From positions 5,291,566 to 5,355,565 of the forward strand of contig NZ_CP089414.1 of assembly GCF_022394535.1 (NCBI RefSeq): 64,000 nucleotides of DNA. Direction: 5' to 3'. Each line of letters starts with the position of its first letter. Positions within the stretch are counted from its first letter, which is position 1. A program made the position numbers and the translations under genes. Shown piece after piece: positions 17,335 through 25,638 of this stretch. Source of the stretch: Dyella terrae. Lineage in GTDB: Bacteria > Pseudomonadota > Gammaproteobacteria > Xanthomonadales > Rhodanobacteraceae. The notes beneath the pieces were generated by a model, which searched no databases, was not told the DNA's origin, and saw nothing but the letters and a program-made list of their open reading frames with translations.

Positions 17335-17354
17335 GTTGGGCATCGGCCCGCCGC

Positions 17355-17822
17355 TTACTGGATGCGGGCGATGTTGCCCTGCGGGTCGATCTGCACCATG
17401 TCGCCCACGCGAATAGCGCTGGCGTCCGGCACCGTCACGTTGCTGTAGCCGCCGTTGCCCATGCGGATGCGCAAGGTATAGCTGGCATTCGGGCGACCAC
17501 TGTTGGCGCCGATGCGGTTGCCGGCGTAACCGCCGCCGACAGCACCAGCCACGGTAGCGAGGGTGTTGCCCTTGCCCTTGCCAACCTGGTTGCCCAGCAC
17601 GCCGCCGGCAATGCCGCCGATGATGGTGCCAGCCATGCTGTGATCGTTGCCCTGGGTAATGTTCTGGTCGATGGCTTCCACCGTGCCGCACTGGTCACAG
17701 CGGAGATAAATGCCGTCGTTGCGGACCAGTACGCCGTTGCGCGCGGACTGGGCGCTGGCGGCAAACGGACTGGCGGCCAGCAGGGCTGCCAGCGACAACA
17801 CGGCGAGGCGAGGGGTGAACAT
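17355..17822 (-). CDS. Secreted glycine-zipper 2TM protein with CxxCG motif
   Basis: 155 residues from the ATG at 17822, which has GGAGAG upstream and opens a signal peptide cleaved after about Ala24 (AASA/QS). Residues 41-47 are RCDQCGT (Cys42, Cys45); residues 64-103 are a glycine zipper (GTIIGGIAGGVLGNQVGKGKG, TVAGAVGGGYAGNRIG); the rest is a small beta-rich domain (YTLRIRMGNGGYSNVTV ... VGDMVQIDPQGN). It is clearly paralogous to the protein encoded at 2004-2456 but lacks a lipobox, so it should be periplasmic or associate with membrane through the zipper alone. The role is unknown. It is monocistronic, convergent with lpxK. Confidence 0.85.
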   Translation of the reverse strand: MFTPRLAVLSLAALLAASPFAASAQSARNGVLVRNDGIYLRCDQCGTVEAIDQNITQGNDHSMAGTIIGGIAGGVLGNQVGKGKGNTLATVAGAVGGGYAGNRIGANSGRPNASYTLRIRMGNGGYSNVTVPDASAIRVGDMVQIDPQGNIARIQ

Positions 17823-17982
17823 GGACTTTCTCTCCAATGGGAAAATGTTGCGGCACCAGTCTAGCGGGGCAGGCTGAATGACGGACTGAATGATCGAGCG
17901 ATACGCCTTATCATGAGGTCTTTCTCGGCTGGCCGTCGTGACGGGTATGTCACCGGACAACTTTCTCTTTTTCGGAGTTCCC

Positions 17983-18381
17983 ATGAGCCTTATCCAAGTC
18001 CCGGTTTCTTACGGCGAGCTGATTGACAAGATCACCATCCTGGAAATCAAGTCCAAGCAGATCACCGACGCCACGAAGCTGGCTAACGTGCGTACCGAGC
18101 TGGATCTGCTCAACACGACCTGGGCCAGCCACCCGGCATCGACCACGGATATTTCCGCCGAACGTGCCCGCCTGCTCGCCGTCAATGAGTCGCTGTGGGA
18201 TATCGAAGACCGCATCCGCCTGAAAGAAAAGGCACAGGCCTTCGACGCTGAGTTCATCGAGCTGGCTCGCTCGGTGTATTTCCAGAACGACGAGCGCGCT
18301 GCGGTGAAGCGCGAGATCAACGTCAAGCTGGGCTCGCAGCTGGTCGAAGAGAAGTCGTACCAGGACTATCGCGCCAAGTAA
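17983..18381 (+). CDS. DUF6165 family protein
   Basis: 132 residues from the ATG at 17983, with GGAG eight bases upstream. The sequence is mostly helical and charged (VPVSYGELIDKITILEIKSK, NESLWDIEDRIR, FIELARSVYFQNDERAAVKREIN, LVEEKSYQDY), with no signal peptide or membrane helix, so a soluble coiled-coil-like cytoplasmic protein. I recognise it as DUF6165, a conserved family of unknown function. It is convergent with an LPS heptosyltransferase gene and close to kdkA and lpxK, so a link with LPS core assembly is plausible but unproven. Confidence 0.8.
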   Translation: MSLIQVPVSYGELIDKITILEIKSKQITDATKLANVRTELDLLNTTWASHPASTTDISAERARLLAVNESLWDIEDRIRLKEKAQAFDAEFIELARSVYFQNDERAAVKREINVKLGSQLVEEKSYQDYRAK

Positions 18382-18393
18382 CCCGCCGGACAC

Positions 18394-18425
18394 TGTAGGG
18401 AGCGCGCAAGCGCTCCCTACATTTT
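18394..18425. terminator. Hairpin between convergent genes, terminator or REP-like palindrome
   Basis: TGTAGGGAGCG, a CGCAAG loop, CGCTCCCTACA, then TTTT. The perfect 11-base stem can terminate both convergent genes. Its TGTAGG-AGCGCGCAAGCGC core also resembles the REP family seen at 24072-24191, so it may be a repeat recruited as terminator. Confidence 0.75.
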
Positions 18426-18430
18426 GAGGT

Positions 18431-19474
18431 TCAGGCCAGGCCGAGGTGGGCGGCGCACGCCTCGAACCGGTCGACCGCGTCGTCAACCGTGATCAGGTCC
18501 ATCACGCCGGGCTTCTCGATCTTGGCGCCCCACGGAATCTCGCTGGAAGACTTGCCGAGGAAGGCAAGCGAAGCCTCATCGTACTTGTCCACGCACCAGC
18601 GCCGGTCGGAATAGGGGCCGGAACGGTTTGGATTGCTGGCGGCATGCAGGCCCAGCACCTTGCAGCCCACCGCGTTTGCCATATGCATCGGCCCGGAATC
18701 CGGCGTCAGCAGCATCGGCGCACGCACCAGCATGGCCATCATCTTCTTCAGCGTGTCCTTGCCCGTGAGGTCGACGGGGGCGTGGCGGCATGCGGCGAGG
18801 ACGGCATCGGCCATGCCGCGTTCGAGCGAGGATGGGCCACCCACCAGCACCACACGCCAGCCGCGCGTAGTGGCATGGTCCATGACCGCGGCGTAGCGCT
18901 CAGGGCGCCAGTTGCGCAGCGAGTGGCTGGAGGTCGGGCTCACCAGCAGGGTGGGTTGTTCGCCTGGTAGCTGCTCAGCGGCCCAGGTATGGGCCTCCTC
19001 GGGAATCGGAATATCCCAACGCACCTGTGTCTGCTTGAGGCCCAACGGTTCGCAGAAGCTGCCCATGGCATCCAGCACGTGTTCGCCGGTGCGGGCGGGG
19101 ATACGCTCATTGATCACCACGCCATGCCCATCCTTGGCCCGCGCCTTGTCGTAGCCGATGCGCTGGCGGGCTTTGACGAACAGGCTGAGCAGGTTGGAGC
19201 GCAGGGCGACCTGCATTTGCAGCAAGGCATCGAAGCGCTGGCCGTTCAGTGCATCGCCGACCGCGCGCATGCCGGCAAAACCGGCGCCCTTATCGAACGT
19301 GACGAAATTGACGCCGGGGATGTCGCCGACCAGTCGGCGCTCCAGCTTGCCTACGATCCAGGTGAGTTCAACCTGGGGCCACGCTGCCTGCAGGGTTCGC
19401 ACCAGTGGCACGACGTGGGTTACGTCGCCGATGGCGGACGTGCGCAGGAGGCAGATGGAGGAGGGTGTGGGCAT
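18431..19474 (-). CDS. Lipopolysaccharide heptosyltransferase (glycosyltransferase family 9)
   Basis: 347 residues from the ATG at 19474 (MPTPSSICLLRTSAIGDVTH). The N-terminal LLRTSAIGDVTHVVPLVRTLQAAWP and the C-terminal TPDSGPMHMANAVGCKVLGLH are GT9 hallmarks; the internal SPTSSHSLRNWRPERYAAVMD is the nucleotide-sugar part. Enzymes of this type add ADP-L-glycero-D-manno-heptose to the inner core on the cytoplasmic face. Whether it is the HepI, HepII or another heptosyltransferase cannot be decided by eye. It is divergent from kdkA, 78 bases apart, which fits inner-core synthesis. Confidence 0.88.
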   Translation of the reverse strand: MPTPSSICLLRTSAIGDVTHVVPLVRTLQAAWPQVELTWIVGKLERRLVGDIPGVNFVTFDKGAGFAGMRAVGDALNGQRFDALLQMQVALRSNLLSLFVKARQRIGYDKARAKDGHGVVINERIPARTGEHVLDAMGSFCEPLGLKQTQVRWDIPIPEEAHTWAAEQLPGEQPTLLVSPTSSHSLRNWRPERYAAVMDHATTRGWRVVLVGGPSSLERGMADAVLAACRHAPVDLTGKDTLKKMMAMLVRAPMLLTPDSGPMHMANAVGCKVLGLHAASNPNRSGPYSDRRWCVDKYDEASLAFLGKSSSEIPWGAKIEKPGVMDLITVDDAVDRFEACAAHLGLA

Positions 19475-19552
19475 GAAGGGTGCTGGTCGATGTGGCGGCG
19501 TGGATTCGGGACGGCCCTCGGCTAGAATCACGGCACTTGGGCCTCAGGGCGG

Positions 19553-20299
19553 GTGTCTGACGTACAGATGGCGATGCAGGAACGAATTCGCGAAGGCGCC
19601 ACAGGGGCGATTCTGTTCGACGCCACGGTGTCACCACAAGTCGAGGATGACTGGTTCGAGCCGGAGGCGTGGCGCGAACGGGGTGCGTTACGCCAGCAAT
19701 CCGGCGGTCGTGGTGGTGTCGCCATCATCGACACGTCGGCCGGCGAATGCGTGCTGCGTCATTACCGGCGCGGCGGGATGGTGGCGAAGCTGATGGGCGA
19801 TCGCTACCTCTGGAACGGTGCCGATCACACCCGCAGCTTCATGGAGTTCCGCCTGCTTGCGCGCATCGCTGCGCTCGGGTTGCCAAGCGCGCCGCCCGTC
19901 GCCTGCCGCTATCGCCGGCATGGATTGCTCTACTCGGCCGACCTCATTACCCGTCGCATCACCCATGCCCAAACGTTGGCCGAGTGCCTGGCGTCGGGAC
20001 GGCTGGACGGCGAAATGGCAGAGCTGGTGGGGGCGTTGGTCGCGCGGTTCCATCGCGCAGGCATCTGGCATGCCGATCTCAACGCCCATAATGTGCTGGT
20101 GACCGACGACGAGCTTTACTTGATCGATTTCGACCGCGGTCGCCAACGCGAACCCGCCGACAGCTGGCAACAGGCCAACCTGCAGCGCTTGCGCCGTTCG
20201 CTGGTGAAGCTGGGCGCGGCCTCACAGGGTGAGGCGGTGTTCGAGGAGCAGCTGTGGAAACCCTTGGTTTATCGCTATGAGCGTACCCTGAGAGCATGA
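19553..20299 (+). CDS. kdkA: 3-deoxy-D-manno-octulosonic acid kinase KdkA
   Basis: 248 residues from a GTG at 19553; an internal ATG at 19568 is an alternative start. The kinase fold is seen in CVLRHYRRGGMVAKLMGDRY and GIWHADLNAHNVLV (Asp175 catalytic) with YLIDFDRG (Asp192/Asp194) as metal-binding loop, the KdkA/WaaP-like variant. KdkA phosphorylates the 4 position of the single Kdo residue on lipid A in species with a mono-Kdo core such as Haemophilus and Xanthomonas. It sits divergent to a heptosyltransferase. The stop overlaps the next gene start (ATGA). Confidence 0.93.
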   Translation: MSDVQMAMQERIREGATGAILFDATVSPQVEDDWFEPEAWRERGALRQQSGGRGGVAIIDTSAGECVLRHYRRGGMVAKLMGDRYLWNGADHTRSFMEFRLLARIAALGLPSAPPVACRYRRHGLLYSADLITRRITHAQTLAECLASGRLDGEMAELVGALVARFHRAGIWHADLNAHNVLVTDDELYLIDFDRGRQREPADSWQQANLQRLRRSLVKLGAASQGEAVFEEQLWKPLVYRYERTLRA

Positions 20300-21055
20300 A
20301 CTGGTCCCTGCATTTCCTGGGTGTCGGCGCGGCGCATGCCGTGGAACTGGGCTCCTCGGCCGTTGTACTGGAGCGGGACGGCAAGCCGCTACTGCTGATT
20401 GATTGCGGCCCCGATACGCTGGACCGCTACATCGCCGCCTACGGTGAGCCCCCGCACGCGCTATACATCACGCACACCCACATGGATCACATCGGGGGGG
20501 ATGGAGCGGTTGTTCTTCCGGCTGTGGTTCGACGACGCATGGCGCGGGCGCACCAAAGTGTTCGTGCATGCCGGGTTGATGCCGTGGCTGCAGGCACGCG
20601 TGGCGGATTACCCCAATGTTCTGGCCGAGGGTGGCGTCAATTTTCGGGAAGCCTTCCGCTTGGTGCCTTGCACGCGGGGATTCTGGCTGGATGGCTTGTG
20701 GTTCGACGTGTTCGGTACGCGGCACCATATGGCCGGCACGTCCTACGGCGTGGCCTTGGCGGGCAGTTTTGCCTATACCGGCGACACACGTCCGATTCCC
20801 GAGGTGCTTGCGCGAGTGGCGGCTGGTGCCGAATTCATCGCCCATGATTGCGGGTTGGTGGGAAATCCCTCGCACACCGGCATCGACGATATCGAGCGTG
20901 AGTATCCGGAATCGTGGCGGTCCCGCTTGCGCCTGTATCACTACGGCAGCGAAGCCGACGGGCAGGCATTGGCGTCGCGCGGCTATGCCGTTGCTCGTCC
21001 GGGCGAGCGCTTGACGCTCCCGGAACCGGCGCTGCCTCGCCCCGATGCCGGTTGA
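20296..21055 (+). pseudogene. MBL-fold metallohydrolase, frameshifted in a G7 run
   Basis: The first frame starts MNWSLHFLGVGAAHAVELGSS, overlapping the kdkA stop, and reaches the zinc-binding HTHMDHIGG (His60, His62, Asp64, His65). It then hits seven G (20494-20500) and goes out of frame. One base over, the protein resumes MERLFFRLWFDDAWRGRTK and continues through GTRHHMAGTSYGV, SFAYTGDTRPIPEV and EFIAHDCG, which supply the remaining metal ligands. With six G the product would be 252 residues, an RNase Z/ElaC-like beta-lactamase fold of unknown substrate. The lesion is identical in type to that in sdhC, so a base-calling error is likely; a true pseudogene would look the same. Confidence 0.85.
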
Positions 21056-21082
21056 CGTCTTTCACCACGGATTCCGAACACC

Positions 21083-21586
21083 ATGTCCACGCCTTATCTC
21101 CAGAAACTGTTGCGTTACCGGGACTGGGCCGACCAGCTGACCTACGCGGCCGTCGCCGCGCTGCCCGAGGGTGCATCGACCGCTCCGCGTGCCACGGTCT
21201 TCGGCAACATGCTGCGTACGCTCAGCCACAGCTGGGTCGTCGACGACATTTTTCAGGCGCACCTGCAAGGGCGAGCCCACGGCCACACCAGTCGCAACAC
21301 GCCCGAGCCGCTGCCGCTCGATGAATTGTGGGCGAGACAGCAGGCCATGAATGCGTGGTACCAGGACTATGCCTCGACGCTCACGCCAGCACAGGCCGCC
21401 GAGGTGGTCGCGTTCCAGTTCATCGGTGGCGGGGAAGGGCGGATGACTCGCGAGGAGATGATCCTGCACGTGGTCAACCACGCCACTTACCACCGGGGTT
21501 TCGTGGCGGACATGTTCTACCAGGTGCCGGCCAAGCCGCCGGCAACGGACCTCCCCGTGTTCCTGCGGGACGTGCCGCAGGAGTGA
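21083..21586 (+). CDS. DinB family protein
   Basis: 167 residues, a four-helix DinB/YfiT-like fold. The metal triad is visible as His49 (LRTLSHSWVVDD) and His133 with His137 (HVVNHATYHRGFVADM). Members bind a divalent metal; some act as thiol transferases (bacillithiol or mycothiol S-transferases), but the proteobacterial ones are mostly uncharacterised. It lies 27 bases after the MBL-fold gene in the same direction and may share its transcript. The substrate is unknown. Confidence 0.88.
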   Translation: MSTPYLQKLLRYRDWADQLTYAAVAALPEGASTAPRATVFGNMLRTLSHSWVVDDIFQAHLQGRAHGHTSRNTPEPLPLDELWARQQAMNAWYQDYASTLTPAQAAEVVAFQFIGGGEGRMTREEMILHVVNHATYHRGFVADMFYQVPAKPPATDLPVFLRDVPQE

Positions 21587-21686
21587 GCCGGGCCGCCCCG
21601 CGCTATCTTGTGTGAACGGGCCCATCCCGCTATCCTTTCGCCTCTTTGCCGGGACGTGAGTCCCTGGCGAGCGGTTTCACCATTGC

Positions 21687-21779
21687 GGAGAGGTGTCCGA
21701 GTGGTTGAAGGAGCACGCCTGGAAAGTGTGTATACGGCTTATCCCCGTATCGCGGGTTCGAATCCCGCCCTCTCCGCCA
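21687..21779 (+). tRNA. tRNA-Ser (GGA anticodon)
   Basis: 93 bases including the encoded CCA. Acceptor GGAGAGG pairs with CCTCTCC; the anticodon loop CTGGAAA gives GGA; the long variable arm around TATACGGCTTATCCCCGTAT is typical of class II serine tRNAs; the T arm is GCGGGTTCGAATCCCGC. It lies 52 bases before the SRP RNA and may be processed from the same transcript. Confidence 0.97.
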
Positions 21780-21831
21780 GTGAGTGAAACCGGGCGCCGG
21801 CCTTGAGCCGACGCAAAATGCACGTCTCTAT

Positions 21832-21946
<115 letters not shown>

Positions 21947-22036
21947 TTCAGGGGTCCGATCGGCAACTGCTGCAGGCGTTACTGACTTGCCACGGTCGAC
22001 TTGGCACAATCGGTACTTGCCCCAAGGTATACCGGA

Positions 22037-23719
22037 ATGTCCTATCAGGTACTCGCGCGCAAATGGCGCCCTCGCAAGTTCGCTGAACTCGTCGGGCAGG
22101 AGCACGTCGTGCGCGCGCTCACCAATGCGCTCGACACGGGCCGCATGCACCACGCCTACCTATTCACCGGTACGCGCGGCGTAGGCAAGACCACGATTGC
22201 GCGCATCTTCGCCAAGTCGCTGAACTGCGAGCGAGGCGAATCGGCCGATCCCTGCGGTGAATGCGCCGTCTGCACCGCGGTGGACGCGGGTCGTTTCGTT
22301 GACCTGCTTGAGATCGACGCCGCCAGCAACACCGGCGTGGACGATGTGCGCGAGGTGATCGAAAACGCGCAGTACGCGCCCGCCCGAGGTCGCTTCAAGG
22401 TGTACCTGGTCGACGAGGTGCACATGCTCTCCAAGCCGGCCTTCAATGCGTTGCTGAAGACGCTGGAAGAGCCGCCGCCGCACGTGAAGTTCCTGCTCGC
22501 TACCACCGATCCGCAAAAGCTGCCGGTGACGGTGCTGTCGCGCTGCCTGAAGTTCAACCTGAAGCGCCTGCTGCCGGAGCAGATATCCGGGCAGATGCGG
22601 CACATCCTTGGTGCGGAAAATATCCCCTACGAAGACGCTGCCATCGCCGAGCTGGCGCGTGGTGCGGATGGTTCGCTGCGTGACGGCTTATCGCTACTGG
22701 ACCAGGCCATCGCCTACGGTGGTGGCTCGCTACGCGTGGATGACGTGCGCGCCATGCTGGGCAGCGTCGCTCGCGGGCAGGTGTTGGGCCTCCTGCAGGC
22801 GCTGACGGAGGGTAGCGGCGAAGCACTCATGGCGGAGTGCACGCGCATTGCATCCTTCTCGCCTGATTTCGGCGGCGTACTGGACGACCTGGGCAGCGTG
22901 CTCCATCGCATTCAGCTGACCCAGCTCGTGCCGGGCTATCGGCCGGAGCAGGACGACAGTGACGGCGAGACATTGGTAGCGCTCGCCGGGCAACTGGTGC
23001 CGGAAGACGTGCAGCTGTACTACCAGATCGCTACTACGGGCCGCCGCGATCTAGCACTCGCGCCGGATGCTCGCACCGGCTTTGAAATGGCCATGTTGCG
23101 CATGCTCGCGTTTCGCCCCGCCGAAGGCGGTGGTTCGCAGGTGGAGCGTCCGGCGGCCAGCACCGCGCCACGCGCGCCGGCGCAGGCGCCACGCGCTTCG
23201 GCACCGGTGGCCAACGAGCGCATGCATATGGCCAGCGTGGCGGAACCATCACCCGTGCGCGCGGCTCCCGCACCGGCAGCGCCGCCGGCTGCCGCGCCCG
23301 CTCCGCGTGCGCCGATTGCGACGGACGCGCGCGGTCTGCCGCATTGGGACAGCCTGATCGAGCAGGCCAACCTGAGAGGCCCGCTGGGCCAGCTCGCCCA
23401 GAATGCCGCGCTGCGCGATCGCGAAGGGCAGACGTTGGTACTGGTCCTGCAGCCCATGCACATGCATCTGGCGGTCGAGCCCATGACCAGCCAGATGGAA
23501 GAACGCATCAGTCAGGCACTGGGTGAGCGCGTGAAGCTGCGTTTTGTCGAAGAGCGCGGCGCGGTGGGTGAAACCCCGGCAGCACGTGCCGCCAATGCGC
23601 GCGAAGCTGCGCAGTCGGCGGCCGAGCAGGCCATCGAGGAAGATCCACTGGTGCAATCGCTCAAGCGCGAATTCGGGGCGCGTGTCGTGCCTCAGTCGAT
23701 CAAACCGTTTGAAAACTGA
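22037..23719 (+). CDS. dnaX: DNA polymerase III subunits gamma and tau
   Basis: 560 residues from the ATG at 22037 ([20 protein letters not shown]). Walker A GTRGVGKT at 45-52; zinc Cys64, 73, 76, 79; Walker [11 protein letters not shown]; sensor SRC in [10 protein letters not shown]. Residues about 370-440 are an Ala/Pro linker, and the tail forms the tau domains contacting DnaB and the polymerase. DnaX is the clamp-loader ATPase. I see no A6-type slippery heptamer like the one producing gamma in E. coli. Order ffs-dnaX-ybaB-recR is conserved. Confidence 0.97.
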   Translation: MSYQVLARKWRPRKFAELVGQEHVVRALTNALDTGRMHHAYLFTGTRGVGKTTIARIFAKSLNCERGESADPCGECAVCTAVDAGRFVDLLEIDAASNTGVDDVREVIENAQYAPARGRFKVYLVDEVHMLSKPAFNALLKTLEEPPPHVKFLLATTDPQKLPVTVLSRCLKFNLKRLLPEQISGQMRHILGAENIPYEDAAIAELARGADGSLRDGLSLLDQAIAYGGGSLRVDDVRAMLGSVARGQVLGLLQALTEGSGEALMAECTRIASFSPDFGGVLDDLGSVLHRIQLTQLVPGYRPEQDDSDGETLVALAGQLVPEDVQLYYQIATTGRRDLALAPDARTGFEMAMLRMLAFRPAEGGGSQVERPAASTAPRAPAQAPRASAPVANERMHMASVAEPSPVRAAPAPAAPPAAAPAPRAPIATDARGLPHWDSLIEQANLRGPLGQLAQNAALRDREGQTLVLVLQPMHMHLAVEPMTSQMEERISQALGERVKLRFVEERGAVGETPAARAANAREAAQSAAEQAIEEDPLVQSLKREFGARVVPQSIKPFEN

Positions 23720-23738
23720 TAGATAGCGGAGTTATGCC

Positions 23739-24062
23739 ATGAGAGGACAGATCGGTCAGCTGATGCAGCAGGCCCAGCGCATGCAGGAAGAAATGAAGCG
23801 TGCGCAGGAAGAGATCGCCAAGCTGGAAGTCACCGGCAGCGCCGGCGGCGGCCTCGTCACCGTTGTCATGACGGGGGCACACGAAGTGCGCCGCGTGCAG
23901 ATCGATCGCAAGCTCTTCGCCGATGACCCGGAGATGGCAGAGGATCTGGTCGCCGCCGCGGTGAACGACGCGGTCAACAAAGTGGCTGACGTCAGCAAGA
24001 ACAAGCTTGGCGGCGTGACCTCCGGCATGAATCTTCCGCCCGGCTTCAAGATGCCGTTCTGA
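23739..24062 (+). CDS. YbaB/EbfC family nucleoid-associated protein
   Basis: 107 residues: [31 protein letters not shown] is the N-terminal coiled coil, followed by [24 protein letters not shown] and the C-terminal [12 protein letters not shown] typical of YbaB. It is a small dimeric DNA-binding protein of the nucleoid. It lies 19 bases after dnaX and upstream of recR, the standard cluster. Confidence 0.96.
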   Translation: MRGQIGQLMQQAQRMQEEMKRAQEEIAKLEVTGSAGGGLVTVVMTGAHEVRRVQIDRKLFADDPEMAEDLVAAAVNDAVNKVADVSKNKLGGVTSGMNLPPGFKMPF

Positions 24063-24069
24063 AGCGCTT

Positions 24070-24192
24070 CCGCAGGAGCGCGCTTTGTGGGCGGTCTCCC
24101 ATGGAGCGGAGATGCCATCGCGGTACAGAGGCGAAAGCCGCTAACGAAAGTAACGATGCATCTCCCCGGTCGCGCGCAGGGTGCGCTCCTAA
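24070..24192. repeat. REP-like inverted repeat pair between ybaB and recR
   Basis: GCAGGAGCGCGCTTTGTGGGCG (about 24072-24093) is matched in inverted orientation by CGCGCGCAGGGTGCGCTCCTA (about 24170-24190). The reverse complement of the second, TAGGAGCGCACCCTGCGCGCG, is of the REP type common in pseudomonads and relatives. It fills the 145-base gap and separates recR from dnaX-ybaB. Confidence 0.7.
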
Positions 24193-24207
24193 AGTGATAT
24201 TCGATTC

Positions 24208-24801
24208 ATGAGCAAGCTCCTTACCGATCTCATCGAAGCATTGCGTTGCCTGCCCGGCGTGGGTGGCAAGAGCGCGCAGCGCATGGCCTTCCATCTGCTC
24301 GAACGCGACCGCGAGCGCGGGCAGCGCTTGGCGCTGGTGCTGGAGCAGGCTATGCGTGAGATCGGCAATTGCTCGCGTTGCCGCAATTTCAGTGAAGCGC
24401 CGGTATGCGCGTTGTGCTCTGGCAGCAGCCGCGACCGCCACCTGTTGTGCGTGGTGGAGTCGCCGACGGATCTGGCGGCCATCGAGCAGGCCACCGGATA
24501 TCGCGGCCAGTATTTCGTCTTATTGGGGCGGCTGTCGCCGCTGGATGGATTGGGGCCCGAAGAACTCGGTCTCGATCAGTTGGTCGAGCGGCTGGACGAA
24601 GGCGAGATCGAGGAAATGATCATCGCCACCAATCCCACCGTGGAAGGCGAAGCGACGGCACACTATCTCGCGCAACTCGCGCGTGCGGCCAGCGTACGCC
24701 CAACGCGATTGGCGCATGGCGTGCCCCTGGGGGGCGAGCTGGAATACGTCGATCGCGGCACGTTGGCGCACGCTTTCGGTAGTCGGCAGTCCGTGGACTG
24801 A
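24208..24801 (+). CDS. recR: Recombination mediator RecR
   Basis: 197 residues. N-terminal helix-hairpin-helix [20 protein letters not shown], zinc finger Cys55, Cys58, Cys67, Cys70, then a TOPRIM domain beginning [16 protein letters not shown] and containing [13 protein letters not shown]. With RecO and RecF it loads RecA on gapped DNA. Standard position after ybaB. The GNAT gene starts four bases after its stop. Confidence 0.97.
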   Translation: MSKLLTDLIEALRCLPGVGGKSAQRMAFHLLERDRERGQRLALVLEQAMREIGNCSRCRNFSEAPVCALCSGSSRDRHLLCVVESPTDLAAIEQATGYRGQYFVLLGRLSPLDGLGPEELGLDQLVERLDEGEIEEMIIATNPTVEGEATAHYLAQLARAASVRPTRLAHGVPLGGELEYVDRGTLAHAFGSRQSVD

Positions 24802-24805
24802 CGTG

Positions 24806-25213
24806 ATGGAACCGATTCTCACCTTCGAGATTCCCGGCAACGAGGAATACCGCAGCCTACGCGCGGCGGCGGGCCTGAGTGTGATGTCGGAGCAAGGCGC
24901 AGCGATGGGCCTTCCTGCAAGTTGGAGCGCCGTTTGCGTACGCCTTGGCGATGCGTTGATCGGCATGGGACGCGTGGTGGGTGATGGCGGCCTGTTCCTG
25001 TTCGTGGTGGATATCGCGGTGGCGCCGACGTGGCAAGGCAAGGGGCTTGGTCGGCGCATCATGCAAGCCTTGATGGACGACGTGCATGCGCGTGCGCCTG
25101 CACGCACCATGATCGCGCTCATCGCCGATGGCACGGCTCACGCGCTCTATGCAAAGTTCGGGTTCAAACTCGTGGCGCCGGGCGCACACGGTATGCTGCT
25201 GCGTCTGACATAA
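24806..25213 (+). CDS. GNAT family N-acetyltransferase
   Basis: 135 residues from the ATG at 24806, four bases past the recR stop. The acetyl-CoA motif A is LFLFVVDIAVAPTWQGKGLGRRIMQALMDD (pyrophosphate loop Q-G-K-G-L-G) and motif B ends in AHALYAKFGFKLV. The acceptor substrate is not apparent; short single-domain members acetylate small amines or peptides. Same strand and tight spacing suggest a transcript with recR and the HIT gene. Confidence 0.9.
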   Translation: MEPILTFEIPGNEEYRSLRAAAGLSVMSEQGAAMGLPASWSAVCVRLGDALIGMGRVVGDGGLFLFVVDIAVAPTWQGKGLGRRIMQALMDDVHARAPARTMIALIADGTAHALYAKFGFKLVAPGAHGMLLRLT

Positions 25214-25230
25214 CGGCTAAGGAATCAGTC

Positions 25231-25575
25231 ATGGGCGACACCATCTTCGGCAAGATCATCCGACGGGAAATCCCCGCCGACATCGTTTACGAAGACGATG
25301 ACGTGCTGGCTTTCCGTGACCTCAATCCGCAAGCGCCGGTGCACGTGCTGTTCGTTCCGAAGAAGCCCATCGCCACGCTCGACGGTGCGACCGCCGCCGA
25401 TGCGGAGTTGCTCGGCAGGTTGCAGCTTGCGGCGGCTGCCTATGCGCGACGCGAGGGTCTGGCGGATCAGGGCTATCGCACGGTGATCAATTGCAACGAA
25501 CACGGCGGGCAAACGGTATTTCACCTGCACCTGCACCTGTTGGCCGGTCGTCAGATGCATTGGCCGCCCGGCTGA
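25231..25575 (+). CDS. HIT family protein (HINT-type nucleotide phosphoramidase)
   Basis: 114 residues from the ATG at 25231. DTIFGKIIRREIPADIVYEDDDVLAFRDLNPQAPVH is the HINT N-terminus, and FHLHLHLLAG has the histidine triad (His98, His100, His102) plus the upstream His91. HINT enzymes hydrolyse adenosine phosphoramidates and acyl-AMP. It follows the GNAT gene by 17 bases and ends just before a terminator. Confidence 0.95.
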   Translation: MGDTIFGKIIRREIPADIVYEDDDVLAFRDLNPQAPVHVLFVPKKPIATLDGATAADAELLGRLQLAAAAYARREGLADQGYRTVINCNEHGGQTVFHLHLHLLAGRQMHWPPG

Positions 25576-25598
25576 GCATCGAACGACACGAACGCGAT

Positions 25599-25630
25599 AA
25601 AAAACGCCGGCTTTCGCCGGCGTTTTCTTT
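25599..25630. terminator. Bidirectional Rho-independent terminator
   Basis: AAAAACGCCGGC, a TTTC loop, GCCGGCGTTTTCTTT. It ends the recR-GNAT-HIT run and also the convergent Slp gene that stops at 25639. Confidence 0.9.
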
Positions 25631-25638
25631 ATACCTAG

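Noticed and set aside
22037..23719. Programmed frameshift in dnaX producing gamma
   Set aside because: No A-AAA-AAG slippery heptamer; the closest, CAAAAG in the DPQKLP region, lies in the ATPase domain and lacks a following pseudoknot or stem.
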